Assembly (NCBI RefSeq): GCF_008831285.2
Contig: NC_045140.1
Coordinates: 3,575,528-3,639,527, forward strand
Origin: Nymphaea colorata
Taxonomy: Eukaryota > Streptophyta > Magnoliopsida > Nymphaeales > Nymphaeaceae
Length of the DNA: 64,000 bases
Direction of reading: 5' to 3'
A model generated the notes under the pieces. That model was not told the origin of the DNA. It did not search any database and saw nothing but the letters and a program-made list of their open reading frames with translations. Each line of letters opens with the position of its first letter. Positions within the stretch are counted from its first letter, which is position 1. The position numbers and the translations under genes were made by a program. Positions 17,601-30,206 of the stretch are shown piece after piece.

Positions 17601-20190
17601 TTTTGACGAACCAACCACAACTTGTTGATCGACAGTCTTCATATATATTTTGTATTTTGCTTTTTAAAATTTTCCTGGCTTCTCATAAGCCAGAAACAAT
17701 ACATGAGGTACCAGCAGATGTCCCGAAGGGGTTGTCTGATATGGGTAGGCTATACCTCCTAGCGTATATCCAGTAAGATGCATTAAGAGAAGCATGGTTT
17801 CTCTCAACGACTTGAAATGAGGAAGTGACCTTCCTTCTCTGCCACCTCTTAGAGAACAATGTTTTTTCTGCTTAGGTAAATCATAGATGATCCCGCCCCT
17901 GAAAGCTAAGATTATGACCTTTGACAACTATGATCCGTACAACTAGAAAAACCGGTAAGTACCAGTATCACTCCCAGAACCACCTAAAATTTTCAGGGCC
18001 TTGCATGAACTTTTGACATTTCAACCACGCCCAAACACCACAAAAATGGAGAACAATATGTGTCACAGTTAGCATCCACATGGCACCGTGACATTGTATT
18101 TTTAAGGCATGTAAATGAGTAACTCTAGCATCTGCATGGGCATATTCATAAAATTATGACAACTTATATTTTCTGAAAGCCTCAAAGACTACATTATTGA
18201 AAGTTGAAACTTAGAAATTCACAGATTTATTTGAATGAAAAAGAAAAGAGCGTGTGTTATATTCTAAAGGCAGAAGATGTAGAAAGATGAAGTATGACAC
18301 GTTTAACTTATGTGTTTACAAGGAAAGCACGGAAGCTTTTAGAGGTCAAAATGAAAATAAAATTCCAATTCATTTCTTTAAATACCTAAAGCAACTAGTC
18401 TTCTAAAGAACAACGAACATGTGGTCATTTTTTTTCTAATACAATATCTTCAAACTATAAATTGCATTTTTACTAGCAAAAATCAGATAGCCTACCTTTC
18501 GACCTGCTTTGTTGCTTTACCAACACAGACAATCAACAAGCCAGTGGCCATAGGATCAAGCGTACCAGCATGACCAACCTGCAAAAAACTGGCTGTAAGC
18601 AATAGAATCCACCAAATAGTAAATAGGGCAAACTTAACGGTAGGACTTATAGAATGATATGTAAAAACCTTTTGCACTTTAACTAAGCGACGCAGCTTTC
18701 CACAAACTGTAAAAGAAGTCCAACCTGCCAAAAGAAAAGATAAGCATCAGACCGCTACAGTTACTAGCATTTTTGGAAAAAATCTCAATCTCTCCCATAT
18801 TCTATGTGTATGGCAATGCAAAACATGTGGCTATTGGATAGCGGTTACCTATTTATGCACGTAAACACCCAAAGTACTAAATCTATATTGTTATATGGTG
18901 ATTGGACAAAATGTGGATGTCAGCTTCCTATGTTATGCACCTAAACATCAAAGATATAGACTAACAAAATCTTCTGCCGTATCTTAAGAATATTAGTTAG
19001 AACTGCGGTTAAACTTTTCATACCTAGTAAGCGAAAAATATACAACAGGACAATTTCCGTATATCCCTGTACGAGAGTTCCATTATCATTGGCAGCTTGC
19101 TACTATGTGCTAAAGCATAATGGCGGACTTGAAAGCACGAGCACGACTCAGAATCACATCATGCAACGTTCTCAATTGTACTGTTACACGTATATTACTT
19201 CGAAGAAAAACGGTAGTTCCATGAGCATGAAAACAAGCGGGCACAATCTCGTTGATGGTCGAGAAAGAATGAGTTCACGGAAAACCCAAATGGTTAAACG
19301 CAGGAACGTAATAGAATAAAACCTTTGGGCTTATCAATCAATACGACAGTGCCAGAAGGACCATCCCACCGGGCAGGAAGAACGTCGCTGCGAGTTAATA
19401 TATAGGGCTCCCCTGTAACATCCCCGACTCTAGACCCCTTGCTCAAACCCTTGAAGAATTCCTCCACCTTCCTTTCTGAAACCTCCACTTTCTTTCCCAA
19501 AGCCTCCTCCGGCTTCTTCTGAGGCTTCTTCTCCTTCTCCTTTCCGTCCTCGAAGAACATCAACCGCTTATCGTCCCCCTCATCTTCCCCTCCTTCGTGC
19601 ACCTTCCTCCTCCTCGTTCCCTTCCCTTGCTTCTCCTTCTTCTCCTCGCCCGGCTGCAGAAAAGCGTTCTCGAGCCCCTGCCCGGGGAAGTACTTCTTCT
19701 CCAACTGATGGACCATCCGGTAATGCTTGTCCTTCTCCCATGGAAACGCGAATGCGTCGTAGAAGTATAGCTCCTCCTCCCTGGCGTGCAAGGTCGGGAA
19801 CTCGACCACCTCCGGCCGCATCTCGACGAACTCCTCGCTTCCGCGCCGGCGTTCGTCGTCCGAATCTGAGCCATACATCCGTTTCCGGCGCTTGAGGTAG
19901 TACTTGCGCTTGGATTTATCCATCTCCTCCTCCCCTTCCTGTGGGCCAAACGAACCCATGGCTGCAAGGTCCTTGTCGGGGTTGTTGCGGGAACGACGAG
20001 GGGAAGCAAGCGGCAGGACGGGGTGGGAGGTGATGAGCTCGTACTGGAGAGGGAAGGGAGTCGACGAAAAGGAGGAGTGCGAGAGGAGGAGCCGGGAGGA
20101 AAATGTGGTCATGACCGTCGGTCGAGCCGCTGCGGCACGGGTAGCCGCCGGTCGCAGACGGAGGGTGAGCAGGCCGGCGCGCGCGGCCAT
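10453..20190 (-). CDS. tRNA pseudouridine synthase, TruB family, probably organellar
   Basis: Nine exons on the minus strand: 20190-19323, 18724-18669, 18578-18496, 16709-16631, 13458-13348, 13208-13099, 12199-12116, 11879-11842 and 10523-10453 (TAA). They join in frame to about 499 residues. TruB enzymes convert the T-loop uridine (U55 in bacteria) to pseudouridine. Visible motifs: LIDKPKG with WTSF in the next exon, the catalytic-Asp motif [12 protein letters not shown] (Asp at about 316), [60 protein letters not shown] and [10 protein letters not shown]. The first ATG in frame is at 20190; extending to 20250 would need a GTG start. The first 45 residues are rich in Arg, Ala and Ser with no acid, like a mitochondrial or plastid transit peptide. 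A charged, low-complexity stretch of about 200 residues separates this from the catalytic core. The intron 13459-16630 holds a copia remnant. Confidence 0.93.
13850..16150 (-). mobile_element. Degenerate Ty1/copia retrotransposon remnant in a TruB intron
   Basis: In minus-strand order: a segment typical of the end of copia integrase ([13 protein letters not shown], about 16070), a linker and RT-finger region ([20 protein letters not shown], about 15650), the end of RT with the RT/RNase H connection (LLxKxT-like [19 protein letters not shown], 15463-15143) and an RNase H end ([19 protein letters not shown], about 14830). A purine tract then precedes TGTTGAC at 14463, which looks like the start of the 3' LTR, running down to about 13850. 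The RT palm with its YVDD box is missing, and frames are broken. No 5' LTR or primer-binding site was found, so the element is truncated. The outer limits are approximate. Confidence 0.75.
14528..14660. repeat. G-rich dispersed repeat with (TG)n tract
   Basis: A GTGCGG/GTGCAGG-rich stretch, then TTTTCAAAAAAAAATT, then (TG)n at 14620-14655. The same order (G-rich part, A/T palindrome-like core, dinucleotide run) recurs at 61135-61260 and, in reverse, at 62650-62800. This copy lies inside the copia remnant, between RNase H and the 3' LTR. Confidence 0.6.
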
Positions 20191-20510
20191 GCTGGCGCCG
20201 GCAAGACGGGAAACCGTAGGTCCCTCCGGTTCGGACTTCGGAGCCTTCACCTGAACGTCAATGCAGATAACTTCATTAACCCGCTCATTTCTATGTCAAT
20301 GAACTTTCAAGCGCCGACTCCGGTGAGACCCATCGCTCGGATCTGGATGGTTGTGGTGATGTCAAATCTCCTCGACTCTATTGTTCGTTTCGTGAAACAG
20401 AAGAAGCAGACACGTTTGTTTCCTCGAACTTTTTGAATGTTCTAATTAATTTTTTGAGTGTTTTGATGCCATCAAAAAATGTTTGAAAAAACTCTAGTTT
20501 TAGGTTGTTC

Positions 20511-20554
<44 letters not shown>

Positions 20555-22554
20555 TTTGGTGTGTCATGAAACAAACTAAGGAAGTTTTCAAAACTCATTA
20601 AAAAAAAAGTTTTGCATAAAACCAAGCTTTCATTAAACTAGATTATATGAAATGCCCCCTAATTGTTAAGTTTTATACGTAAATTGTCATGTTATAGTCT
20701 CGACTTCGCTAGAGCTAGACATGTTCCAACAACACCTCCTCCTCTCAATGGATTTCCGCATCCAAGGGGCTCAATGGCAAACCATCCGGGGTTTTATAAA
20801 AAGTGTCTAATGAATCTAACCAATTTTTGTGTGTATATGCATGAAACAATAATATAATGTTACTCTTCTCGAACAGTCACAAAAAGATCAAAATGCCACA
20901 GTTGAAAGGTTGCAATATGAGGGAGACATCAGACAAGTCACCCATAAACCCCTAATTCAACTCTTCAATTGGGCTTTTTTTTGCAATATTGATAATGAAA
21001 CTAGACCTTTAGTTGTTCATGAGAATTTTAACCAAGATTGCCTCCATTTTTGTTTTCATTCTCTATGTCTCTAAGTTCTATGATTTCAAACTTGAGGAGA
21101 ACACCTTTTTGAGAACTTTTTCTGAACATGCTTCACTCTTAGGCTTACAAGCTGTTATTTAATGGTTCAGTCAAGTATAATTATTTATTTTTTAAGTCAT
21201 CAATGTGGATAAGTAATAAGCATTGAATAAACTTGATTTAGTTATATGAAATGCAAGTATTCTATATATTAGATCCTTGTTATTGCCACATAAACGGGGG
21301 TTTGTTTGATAGTAGAGACGCTCATGAATATACCTCAATTTCAAGGCAAGTTCATGAAACATTTGTTCTAGTGTTTCATGTATCTACCCAATTATTGAGG
21401 CAGATTCATAGGACATTCCCATGGTGTCCCTGGTGCCAAACACCTCTTATTAGAAGTTCATCAACAGCCCATCCCTAGTTGGGCCATATCAATCTCTGTC
21501 TTAAATGTAGATACGTTCTTAAAATCACATTTTCAAATCCACTAGTAGCAAAGAGAATGAAAGTGGATCATTCAAATTCTAGACATAATATATTTTTAAG
21601 AAAAATCAAGGGCTACAAGAATAACAACCCTAAAATTTGAGGTACTTTTTTCTTTGCATGTTATGATGTCACACAAACTACAAACCAAGTTCAAATATGG
21701 ATTTACAACTAAATATGTTTACTTAAAGTACCATAAAAATAGCATAAGGAAAGGCATACATCATTTCCACTTAAAAATAATTATTCTTGCAACAATTAAA
21801 GCTTACATAAAATATAAGTCCTTTGATTTCATATCCACCTGCGATCTCTAGTGCATGATCATGTACTCAGGTTTTACAACAGCACTCATCATCTTATACA
21901 TTCTATGGTTTGGCTGTCAACTTGATGGTTATGAGTTTTATATCTCAAAAGTTATGTTCATAAATACATGTCCCAATTATGAGTTGGAAGCGCTGGAATA
22001 TATGCTTTGGTTTGATATTTGAAAAATATGATGTTCATGTAGGCCCTTTAGATTAGAAGTATGTACTTGAAATGCAACATGAAATATCCTTTCACACATT
22101 GTTTATTGGTTGTGTAGGTTTCTAGTAATTGGCAAAGCGTGGTTCCCTAACAAGGAATCAATTAAAAGAAAAAAATGTTTTAGACGTTTTGGGGCATTTA
22201 CATAAAAAGCTTCATAGATATTTGAATTTTTCACAAGATCATCTTCAACAATAAAAATTAATTATACTTTAGACATGATCCTTTACATGAAAAAGGTAGA
22301 AAATGACAAAAAAAAGAGAGAGTGAAAACTCACCATAAAAGGTAAATTATTTACATAAAAATTATTTACCGGGTGACGAAAAGTGAATGTAAAGGGAACC
22401 TGCCTGAACGCATTGATATAATATGGTGTCCTCTCAGATTTATCCTCGCACTTTCCCTCTTCGAAATTCAGGGAAATTCCCGCGCAAATCCTTCTCCCGG
22501 AGTTCAGAATTTTCCGGAAGCAACAGAGGACGACGAAGACGGCGGTCACCTGCC
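20191..22554. other. Divergent intergenic region
   Basis: Separates the minus-strand TruB-like gene from the plus-strand gene at 22555, so both promoters should lie here. It contains a (TA)n run at 20514-20551 and a possible MITE-like segment around 21285-21460 (GGGTTTGTTTGATA at one end, TGCCAAACACC at the other). No open reading frame is convincing. Confidence 0.5.
20514..20551. repeat. (TA)n microsatellite
   Basis: About 19 TA units upstream of the TruB-like gene. Confidence 0.95.
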
Positions 22555-23202
22555 ATGGCGTCGTCTTCGCTGTTGGAAGGAGAGTGGGAGGTCTGCAACG
22601 ACAACGGGTTCGTCTACAAGCGGCGGAAGAGAGACACCTCCGCCGCCTCCCACACGGTCGTTCCTCCCCTCCGTCGTCCTATCCCGCGGAGGAGTCCCGG
22701 CTCAGCAAGGAGCTGAGGAAGAAGGCCCTTCTGCAGTTGAAGGATAAGTACAGCCGAGAGATCGAGCAGTGGGATCAGCTGGTGCTGATGTTACAGACGA
22801 CCAGGGAGAAGGCCGAGTCTTCAATCGTCGATTGCAGGCAAATCGCTCCTGCCGGTGATGAAGTCCGACCTCCGCCAGCTCTTCAGGACAGTGCATGTAA
22901 CGTCTTGATTGATGACCTTCTCTTTCAGGTAAACCCTAGGTCGCGTCTGGACTTACGGATGTTTTCACCGTCGAATGGCCCAATTAGGTTTTGCTGGTTA
23001 TTGTTTGTGCTGTTTGTAGGTTGAAGCTCAGGAATCGATTCTTCAGGATCTCGATGGGCTCTGCGCCACTGCGGAGGCTATCTGTGATGCACACGAGGAA
23101 TCAATCAGGCAATCGTTGTTCGACCTCCCTGTTTGGGCGGACCCACTCTCTATCGTGAAAGATTTGTCCGTCCTCAATGCGGACAATGTCCAGGAAGAGT
23201 AA
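22555..23202 (+). CDS. Uncharacterised small plant protein, apparent frameshift
   Basis: Two exons, 22555-22928 and 23020-23202, with a 91-base GT-AG intron. I do not recognise a named family. The ATG at 22555 opens a protein-like N-terminus (LEGEWEVCNDNGFVYKRRKR). That frame closes near 22716, while the protein-like sequence continues in the next frame, from around 22660, with a charged helical segment (ESRLSKELRKKALLQLKDKY, predicted coiled coil) and, in exon 2, ILQDLDGLCATAEAICDAHE and SLFDLPVWADPL, to TAA at 23200. The two halves overlap by open frame only, so either one base has been lost in the C-rich stretch 22640-22690, or the assembly is wrong, or a shorter product is made. Expected length is about 185 residues if frame were continuous. 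Function unknown. Confidence 0.6.
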
Positions 23203-25397
23203 GCATAATTAGCATAATTTCTTTTTGTAACATATATCCTATAATCTAATGTTTCTTCTTTGATGTGGACCATTCCAATGAAAAGTATATCCTTTTCCTT
23301 GCTTGGGACTCCTGGTGCTTTTCTTCCATCTTGTGTTTCCGTACTTGGAAGGAAATGAAAGCAAGTCCAGTGAGAAGTCATTAGAATCTATCAAACAGCT
23401 GAAATGGATCTGTACAAGAATATATGTGCGAAATTGTCATTATGCGTACTTATTATTGTGTGTAAGGTTGGATTTTGGACTGCAAGTGTGAAGAAATGGT
23501 TGTGTCAGTAAATAATACATAGAAAGTAGGTGGCCGGAGCTAAGCAAAAGAACTTATCATGATATCCATCTGTTCTCATGTGGTATTACCTTTGTTTGGA
23601 TTTTTGTATGTAGACGTGAACTGTGTATTATTGCACATCAGTGGTAGTGGGCAACTCAAGCGTTAGATGAACTTACTTGACAGAAGCATCATATCAGGTA
23701 TCCCATATTCATTGTTCGAGTTTTACACTTCTGATAGAGATGCTTGTCATGTGTTGATTGCTGCATTCGGCTAAAAACTAGAACCATGCTGCTTGAGATG
23801 GCTTAGAGGACGTGTGATTGGGCAAGCAAAGTAAATTTGGTTGCAGTTTGTAGGGATGATGTGATCTTCGATGGCTGATGTGAAATGCGGATAGCAGAAT
23901 TGCGAGATAGACTGCTAAATAAACCCCACCACCTGTCAGTTTGTCACAAACTTGCTTTAGTTGTCGGAAGCATAAAATTCAGCATTCATTGCTTGGTAGT
24001 TGGTACATGTACAGAGACTTCATTATTGGAAGCATGAATAAACTTTAGGCAATGCTGTGGCATTGACTCTGTTTGTGTGCATCCCACTATAAATTCTACT
24101 TGCCAGCTGTCAGCACTTGGCATTTTTACCAGGTAATATGCTTGTCTAGAGTGATGTTCTGGTCACTGTATCTGATTGGATGCTATCTTTTTATAATATG
24201 TTTGTCTAGAGTGATGTTCTGATTTCTGGTTACTCTATCTGACTTGATACTATGCTTCTTAAGTACAACTCTGGTGCATACTCTGCCTTCAAGTTCCCTG
24301 CCTATCCAACTGACCCTCTGCTGTTTTTCAGAAATACCTCATAAAATGGAGCAATGGCTAAAATACTGAGGGAATCTGAATATAAATTTGTGCATATTTA
24401 GAGTTAGATATTGAACCAAATAGCTATGTTAGTATTATGTACTATGTAGTATCACTGATGACATGAAAATATGCCACTGGCCCACTGGTAAATGCAGAAT
24501 GCCTCCATGTTTCTTAACATGAGAATGGCATAGCAAGGTATGATTAGCTGTTGAACGCCTCAACATTTGATATGTTGAACAACAGTGAAGGCAATTTAAA
24601 AAATCAAAGTATCTGAATGAATATGTTGAGCATATTGATTTGTTCCGTGCTTGTAAAATGAAAGGTTTCAATGGTCTAGATTTTTGCAATCTGTGTTTAT
24701 TTGAATTAAATGAAGGTTTTAGAACCTAGTGATTCAGGATTTGGCTCAGTGTAAATTGACTTGTGACTTACTGGGTCAACTTGGTTACTTGGCCTGGTTT
24801 TGTCAACTTCATTTTTGCATTATGATAGTCCTTTAACTTATTTTAATGTTGATATATTATATATAACATGTATAATAATGTATATGCGCATATAAAATGC
24901 AAGTTTTAGTTATATGTTTGCCACAATTACATTATTAATATGTGTATATGCATCTTCTAAGTAACGTGGTGAATACTTGATTGCGTGGTGTGTATCTACA
25001 ATTTCTAATCTCATTTACGTAGTTTGTTTTGTAATATACACACTTACACTGTATACATTAATGACTCAGTTAAACCAACCTGTGACTTGAGTGACTTTAC
25101 CAAAAGTCTGCTGACTTAGCTGAAACTCAGATGACTAGGCCTGGTCATTTCATGACTCAGATAGTTGTTGCAGGTTCCTGGTTTCTCTATTTTTTGATGG
25201 GGTAGGATTGAGTCACCAAGTCGACTTGGCTGGCTTGGCCAAATTTTTAAAAATAGAAATAAATAGATGAAAATAGGTACATTAGTATTTCATAGTTGCT
25301 TAGGTGGAGCATATGTGGGAAAAGTAATCTTAACCGTTAATGTCCAGACAGAAAAGAGAGACAATGAGAAAGAGAATGATGTAGCCTCTAGTTTTCT

Positions 25398-25595
25398 TTG
25401 CCTGATCTAGCAGAAGCCTTGGGTATAACTTTTGGAAACGTGAGCAAACTTGAGATTCTTGCACAGAAAGAGTTAGAAAAGAGAAGTGGCAGCCATCAGC
25501 CATCAGATGTGCAGCTGCATTATTTTGACTATCCTTCCAAACTACATTTACCTGATACCAATATTACAACTGCAGTCAAGACTATCAATAGATAA
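25398..25595 (+). other. Unassigned protein-like open frame
   Basis: The frame LAEALGITFGNVSKLEILAQ, then QKELEKRSGSHQP, ending after TTAVKTINR, has balanced amino-acid composition in an otherwise stop-rich region. The first codon may be preceded by an AG acceptor (TCTAGCAG at about 25409-25416). It could be a terminal exon or a gene fragment; I know no homologue. Confidence 0.3.
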
Positions 25596-26257
25596 ACCAC
25601 ACCTCTATGATAATTGACCCATGTTATCCATATCACTCCATACCATAGTATTTTGGCTGATGCATATCGTACAAGGCTGATACATGTTATTTATTATTTA
25701 TTATTTTTTCATTTTACATAATAAATATAATTTATTATGGACGAACAACCCATGCCAATGCCAACATTCAATGATTATCCCATTTAGTGACCTTGTTCTC
25801 TGTGCTAGGAGGGTTGAGAAGAATTAAAAAAATCTTTTAGTATATATCGTGCAAAGAGAGAAGATGGATGCTTTCTGGTGAAGAAGGTTTGAATCTTTGG
25901 AACCTTTTAGAGCCACAAATTTTTATGTAGTTGTACAATGCGAGGGAATGAAGAGCCCACATCAAACAGGTTTTAGATATGCACAATCTGCTATTATTTG
26001 TTCCTTTTAGCATTCATAGAATGGGCTTTGAGAATCCTAAATCTTGAGCCATGTAAAATTTTTGCTTTTATGCCTTATCAAATGCTGAACAGAAAATGTT
26101 GAATAAGATATGCGGTTTTACTTGATGTGGATTGATTGGACATCACAGGAAATTGGGAATATATGTATTGAGTGCTGGAGAGGACAGGTATTGCTTTAAA
26201 GATGTGGCTTTTACATGACTAACTGCTTGGTAATAGTAAGCAAAAGCAATACTTTAA

Positions 26258-26453
26258 GGTTGTGTTTGATAACTTCAGATCTTAGATCCGAAACTGCATT
26301 AAAACATGTGCTTTGGATGATCCTCAGTTTATATCTCAGTAGTACATTTTAAAAGGTCGGAATTTTTTTCTTTTTAGGTGTTGGGTGGGGTTATGAGTCC
26401 TGTCCTTTAATATATGGATCTGGGATCTTATCCACGGTGAAACAAACACAACC
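26258..26453. mobile_element. Short MITE with TAA target duplication
   Basis: Ends are GGTTGTGTTTG and CAAACACAACC, perfect inverted repeats of 11 bases with further similarity inward (AGATCTTAGATCC versus GGATCTGGGATCT). The element is flanked by TAA on both sides (26255-26257, 26454-26456). A three-base T/A duplication and such ends fit the PIF/Harbinger-Tourist class. Confidence 0.75.
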
Positions 26454-26769
26454 TAAGTGTGTGCTTGACTAATCCAAAGTTGTCACAAATTTGTGTTCCT
26501 CTGTTGGAAAGTCTGGCATTCCTGATCCAGACAATGGAAAAAAATGTCTTGTATGAGCTACATCCAACTTCTCCAATTCTAAAATGATTCTTTTTTCAAC
26601 TGTTTGTTCTCATTAACAAGTATATTGAGATGGATACTGGTTTATAAAATAGGTTTTATTTGCTTGTAATTCTTCTGAATATGGAAAATCATCTACGGTT
26701 CTGGAGCTTTGGGGTCTTTTGATGGTTAAGTTGAGATTATATGAAGACTGAACAGGCCTTTGGATCAAT

Positions 26770-27010
26770 TTATTTTGAGTCGAACCCCTAAAAATAAGTA
26801 ATCGCATGCGTAATGGCAATATTTTTACAAGCCCAAGGCACTTTGAATTAATTTACTTTTGAGAAGGCAATTTGAGTTTAGCTTCCACGCACATAGAATG
26901 TCTTCCCAAGCCCACGGCACAATGAATAATTTACTTTTGAGAAGCCAATTTGGCTGAAACCCTAAAAATAGTTAATTTCATGGGTAACTGGAGTGTTTCC
27001 ACAAGCCCAA
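26770..27010. repeat. Degenerate duplicated segment
   Basis: The order CCCTAAAAATA, then (C)ACAAGCCCA, then TTACTTTTGAGAAG occurs in part at 26785-26870 and again at about 26905-27010 with substitutions. It resembles an old tandem duplication of roughly 110-150 bases. Confidence 0.5.
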
Positions 27011-29409
27011 CACAGTTGTCTTTCCATTAGATGCTGCTAAGCGATTGAGGAATATTATTTATGGCATCTTGACTGCTCAGTGAAGTTGCGCTGCCTTTGG
27101 AACCCATACCCGGGGGCTGGCTTTTTGAGCTAATGACTTTCCTGGTTCGTGTATCTGCTGGACAATGTTTGTCGTGCTGGTAGTGTATTCTGCAATCAAT
27201 TGTGATCGGGCTTGCCGACAGTATATTCAGTGACCTGGGCTTGTCGTGGTGTTTTATTCTTACCTGTTGAAACTAGATGTTACATAAACATTTAAAACTA
27301 TATATATATATAATTCATGGTAGCACATAATATTTTATAGTTGTCAATTTATAAAATGAAGAAATTGTTTTTGCTAAAGAATACATGACTCAGTTGACTC
27401 GGCTGAGTTTGGTTTTTACTCGGTACTATCATTTTCTCACGAAGTTCTCTTGCCCAATTTGCCAACCGTGTTGCATTGAGTACAGGTGGGGTCCGTGGAA
27501 AGAATTGAGCCGTCCAGGTGGGACCGGGTCCGGATTATCGCTAGCTGGGCTGGTGCAAGATTGTTAGCGAAGGATGTCAAAAGTGTGTATCCAGGTTTGG
27601 ATATCTCGTTGACATTAATTGATTTAGTCGATTTCTGTGTGGATTCTGAATCCAATCATCTAACTCTATTGGATTCACTGAACCCAAGTTAGGCCTTTTT
27701 GTTTGAAAAAAAAAAAAAAAAAAACTGCGCACGTCATATTCCCGGTGGACCGATCAATTACAACTTCCTGCGTCTAAAGTGTGTCAACATAATGCCAGCG
27801 TTGAATGGTAAGGCCGTATATAATCAATAGTGAAGATAAGCGTCCTGCTCTTCGTGGGCTTTACTGCGCTAAATGCCCTAGTAAATTATGGGTGCTATGA
27901 AAGACGATGTTGGGTTTTTCCGGGCGACCGAAAGGGTCATCTCATTACTTGGGTCAGAGCCAAAGCTCCATTATTCTCCTTACCCAGGGTTCAAAGTTGC
28001 ATTGCAACCAGACTGGATTTCGAATTGCAAGCATTCCTTCAACGTGCCCCAACCCTCCTGTTTGCCCTTTAGGGCCTTCAATCCTTAATTTTGGATCATT
28101 TTTATTTATGCTTTCATTTCCACAAATTGAATTGGACTAAAGCATATCCAAATTCTATTAATCTGATTAAACTGGATGACTTGATGCCTTCGTCTGGAAA
28201 AAGAACCGACCTCATGTGGTGCAATGGGTTGAACTTGTAAATGCTAATGCTATTACATGGTGCAATTGATATCCTTTTGCCCCTTGAAATTTTGGAGTAA
28301 GAATCTCATGAGACCTATTCTTTTTCTTCACAATCCTCCCAATTAGAAAGAAATCGCTTGTCCAAGTCCTATTGAATGTTGAGTAACTGATCCTTCAGTG
28401 CTTGTACTCTTTACGGAATGAGGCCAAAATGGATTTTGTTCCACCAATCTAACCTAATGGGTTCCCAGCTTTCGAAATAATCAAATCATATGATAACTTG
28501 ACTTGGAGATGTTCTAGGCATTTCTAGTTGTCTCCTCATAGCCCTGACTCATGGCTTTGCATTTGAAAACTTCAAAGTACCTCTTCCACTAGGGACTCTA
28601 GGGTTCTCAACCATCAAAAGGAAAAGTGCACCATAATAAGAAGTTCCCCTTGAGAGAACTTCTAGAGAAAACTGCGAGTCTAGATGGTGGCCACTGCTGA
28701 TCATGGCTCAATTCATGGCGTTTGACATTGTCTGTCCCTCATGCGATAAGATCTATATTCATCTTCAATGATATGCATATTAGTATGCAACGAAAGCATT
28801 AAAAGAGGTACACGATCGAGGGCTGAGGGTGCGACCAATTTTGCCATCTTCCCCTAAGAGCGCTGGAATCCCACTTTTTAAGGTGGATGCATGGAACAAT
28901 AACATGTTATTACCATTCCCAAACAGCCTCTAAGGAAATATCACACAAGTTGTTGGTCCCTCTCATTTTGAGTTGAGATTCATACAATGCCTCAAATTTT
29001 CCAAGCTACAATCTTTGCGCAGACAAAGATGGCAAAAGCCACCCGGATCCATCCTGGTTGGGCGCCTCTCAATTTCCATTCAGAGTGCCCTTCCTCTCTT
29101 CTGTATCACTCGGATTGTGCCCATGTGTAACTTCATCTCATCACTCAAGTTGGACTCCCTGTATTAGCCTGGAACACCCTCTCCTCATGAGTGAGAGGTG
29201 GCTAAGAAGCTTCCTCAATCCGGCCACTGCCACTTGCACAGCCCCGCCTGGACTCCCCAATTTCCTATTCTCTAATAGCTTGAGGTTGAAGATCGTGTAC
29301 ATCTGTCAATGCTTTCCTAACCCTTCTTCTACCAGTTCCTTGTCAGACCTAAAATCTAGATTATATTTAGCTCTCCTATGTTTAGGGTAAGGGCCTCCAG
29401 ATCCACCAA

Positions 29410-29600
29410 AAAAGAGTTGTGTTTGTTTCACCGTGGACCTATGATTTGAGATCCTTACAATCTCAAGTTCATGGAGTTAAGGTCTCATCTGACCTTAAAT
29501 CCGTAGTTTTTTTAACATGTAGAATCTATACTATTGATATCTCAAAACACACCCTTTAACTCAGTTTCAGATTTTAGATCTAAAATTATCAAACGATGAG
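29410..29600. mobile_element. Second copy of the GGTTGTGTTTG MITE family
   Basis: Starts AGTTGTGTTTGTTTCACCGT, which matches the right end of the element at 26258-26453 read in reverse. Its other end reads in reverse GTTTGATAATTTTAGATC, matching that element's left end. So it is the same family in opposite orientation, more diverged. Exact limits are uncertain. Confidence 0.6.
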
Positions 29601-30206
29601 GTCTCTGCTATTCTATTGGCTTCAAGGCTACGTATAGAAGAGGTGGTTGTCAACTTCCTCTGTCAATTGGTTGATATGTTGGGAAACATCCGATCTAGAG
29701 GGGTAGTCTCAATTGACTAATGTATAAGGGTGGGCAGTGTCAAAAAGGACAATTGTAAAAGATAAAGAAATGAAAAATAAAAGTCGAAAAAAACGAGTCT
29801 AAAACAGAAAACCCCGTTTATATGTATATACATATAAAGTATTTAAGATACTACGCCCTCCGCCGTCTAAAGGTTTTTTCCCTTTCCGTAAGATAATGAT
29901 TTTATTTTGAAGAAACTTTTCATTTCATGCCTGTAGATTCTGCCAGGAATGAATTTGGCTTCATGTATAAAATTAAGTGACGGATCTGTCAATAGCTGAT
30001 AAGTTAGCGACAAATATGGAAAATAATTTCGGCGTCCGATCGAACCATCTTCCGTTAAAAGGCAGCTCCTTCCCTCTCGCCACCACGGAGAACAACCGGC
30101 TCTGCGCGTCAAGTAGTTCCTGTGTCTGCTGCTTTCCTCAACAGTCAAAACCCCTGGCAGCAGACGCCATTACCAGTTTTCCAACGGAGTTCTCCAGATT
30201 GCAAAT

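Larger units (their letters stand above)
23203..30206. other. Gene-poor intergenic region
   Basis: Seven kilobases with no recognised gene. It holds two MITEs of one family (26258-26453 and about 29410-29600), degenerate duplicated segments at 26770-27010, scattered GACTCAG/GACTTGG-type degenerate repeats (24720-25230, 27380-27420) and one unexplained open frame (25398-25595). Confidence 0.55.

Noticed and set aside
20191-20250. TruB start at 20250
   Set aside because: That codon is GTG; the first in-frame ATG is at 20190.
19560-20436. Overlapping open frames on both strands over TruB exon 1
   Set aside because: They are shadows of a GC-rich exon; only the minus-strand frame has TruB sequence and correct splice junctions.
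28973-29390. Two overlapping open frames in the spacer
   Set aside because: Different frames over the same DNA, Ser/Leu/Pro-rich, without splice or domain evidence.
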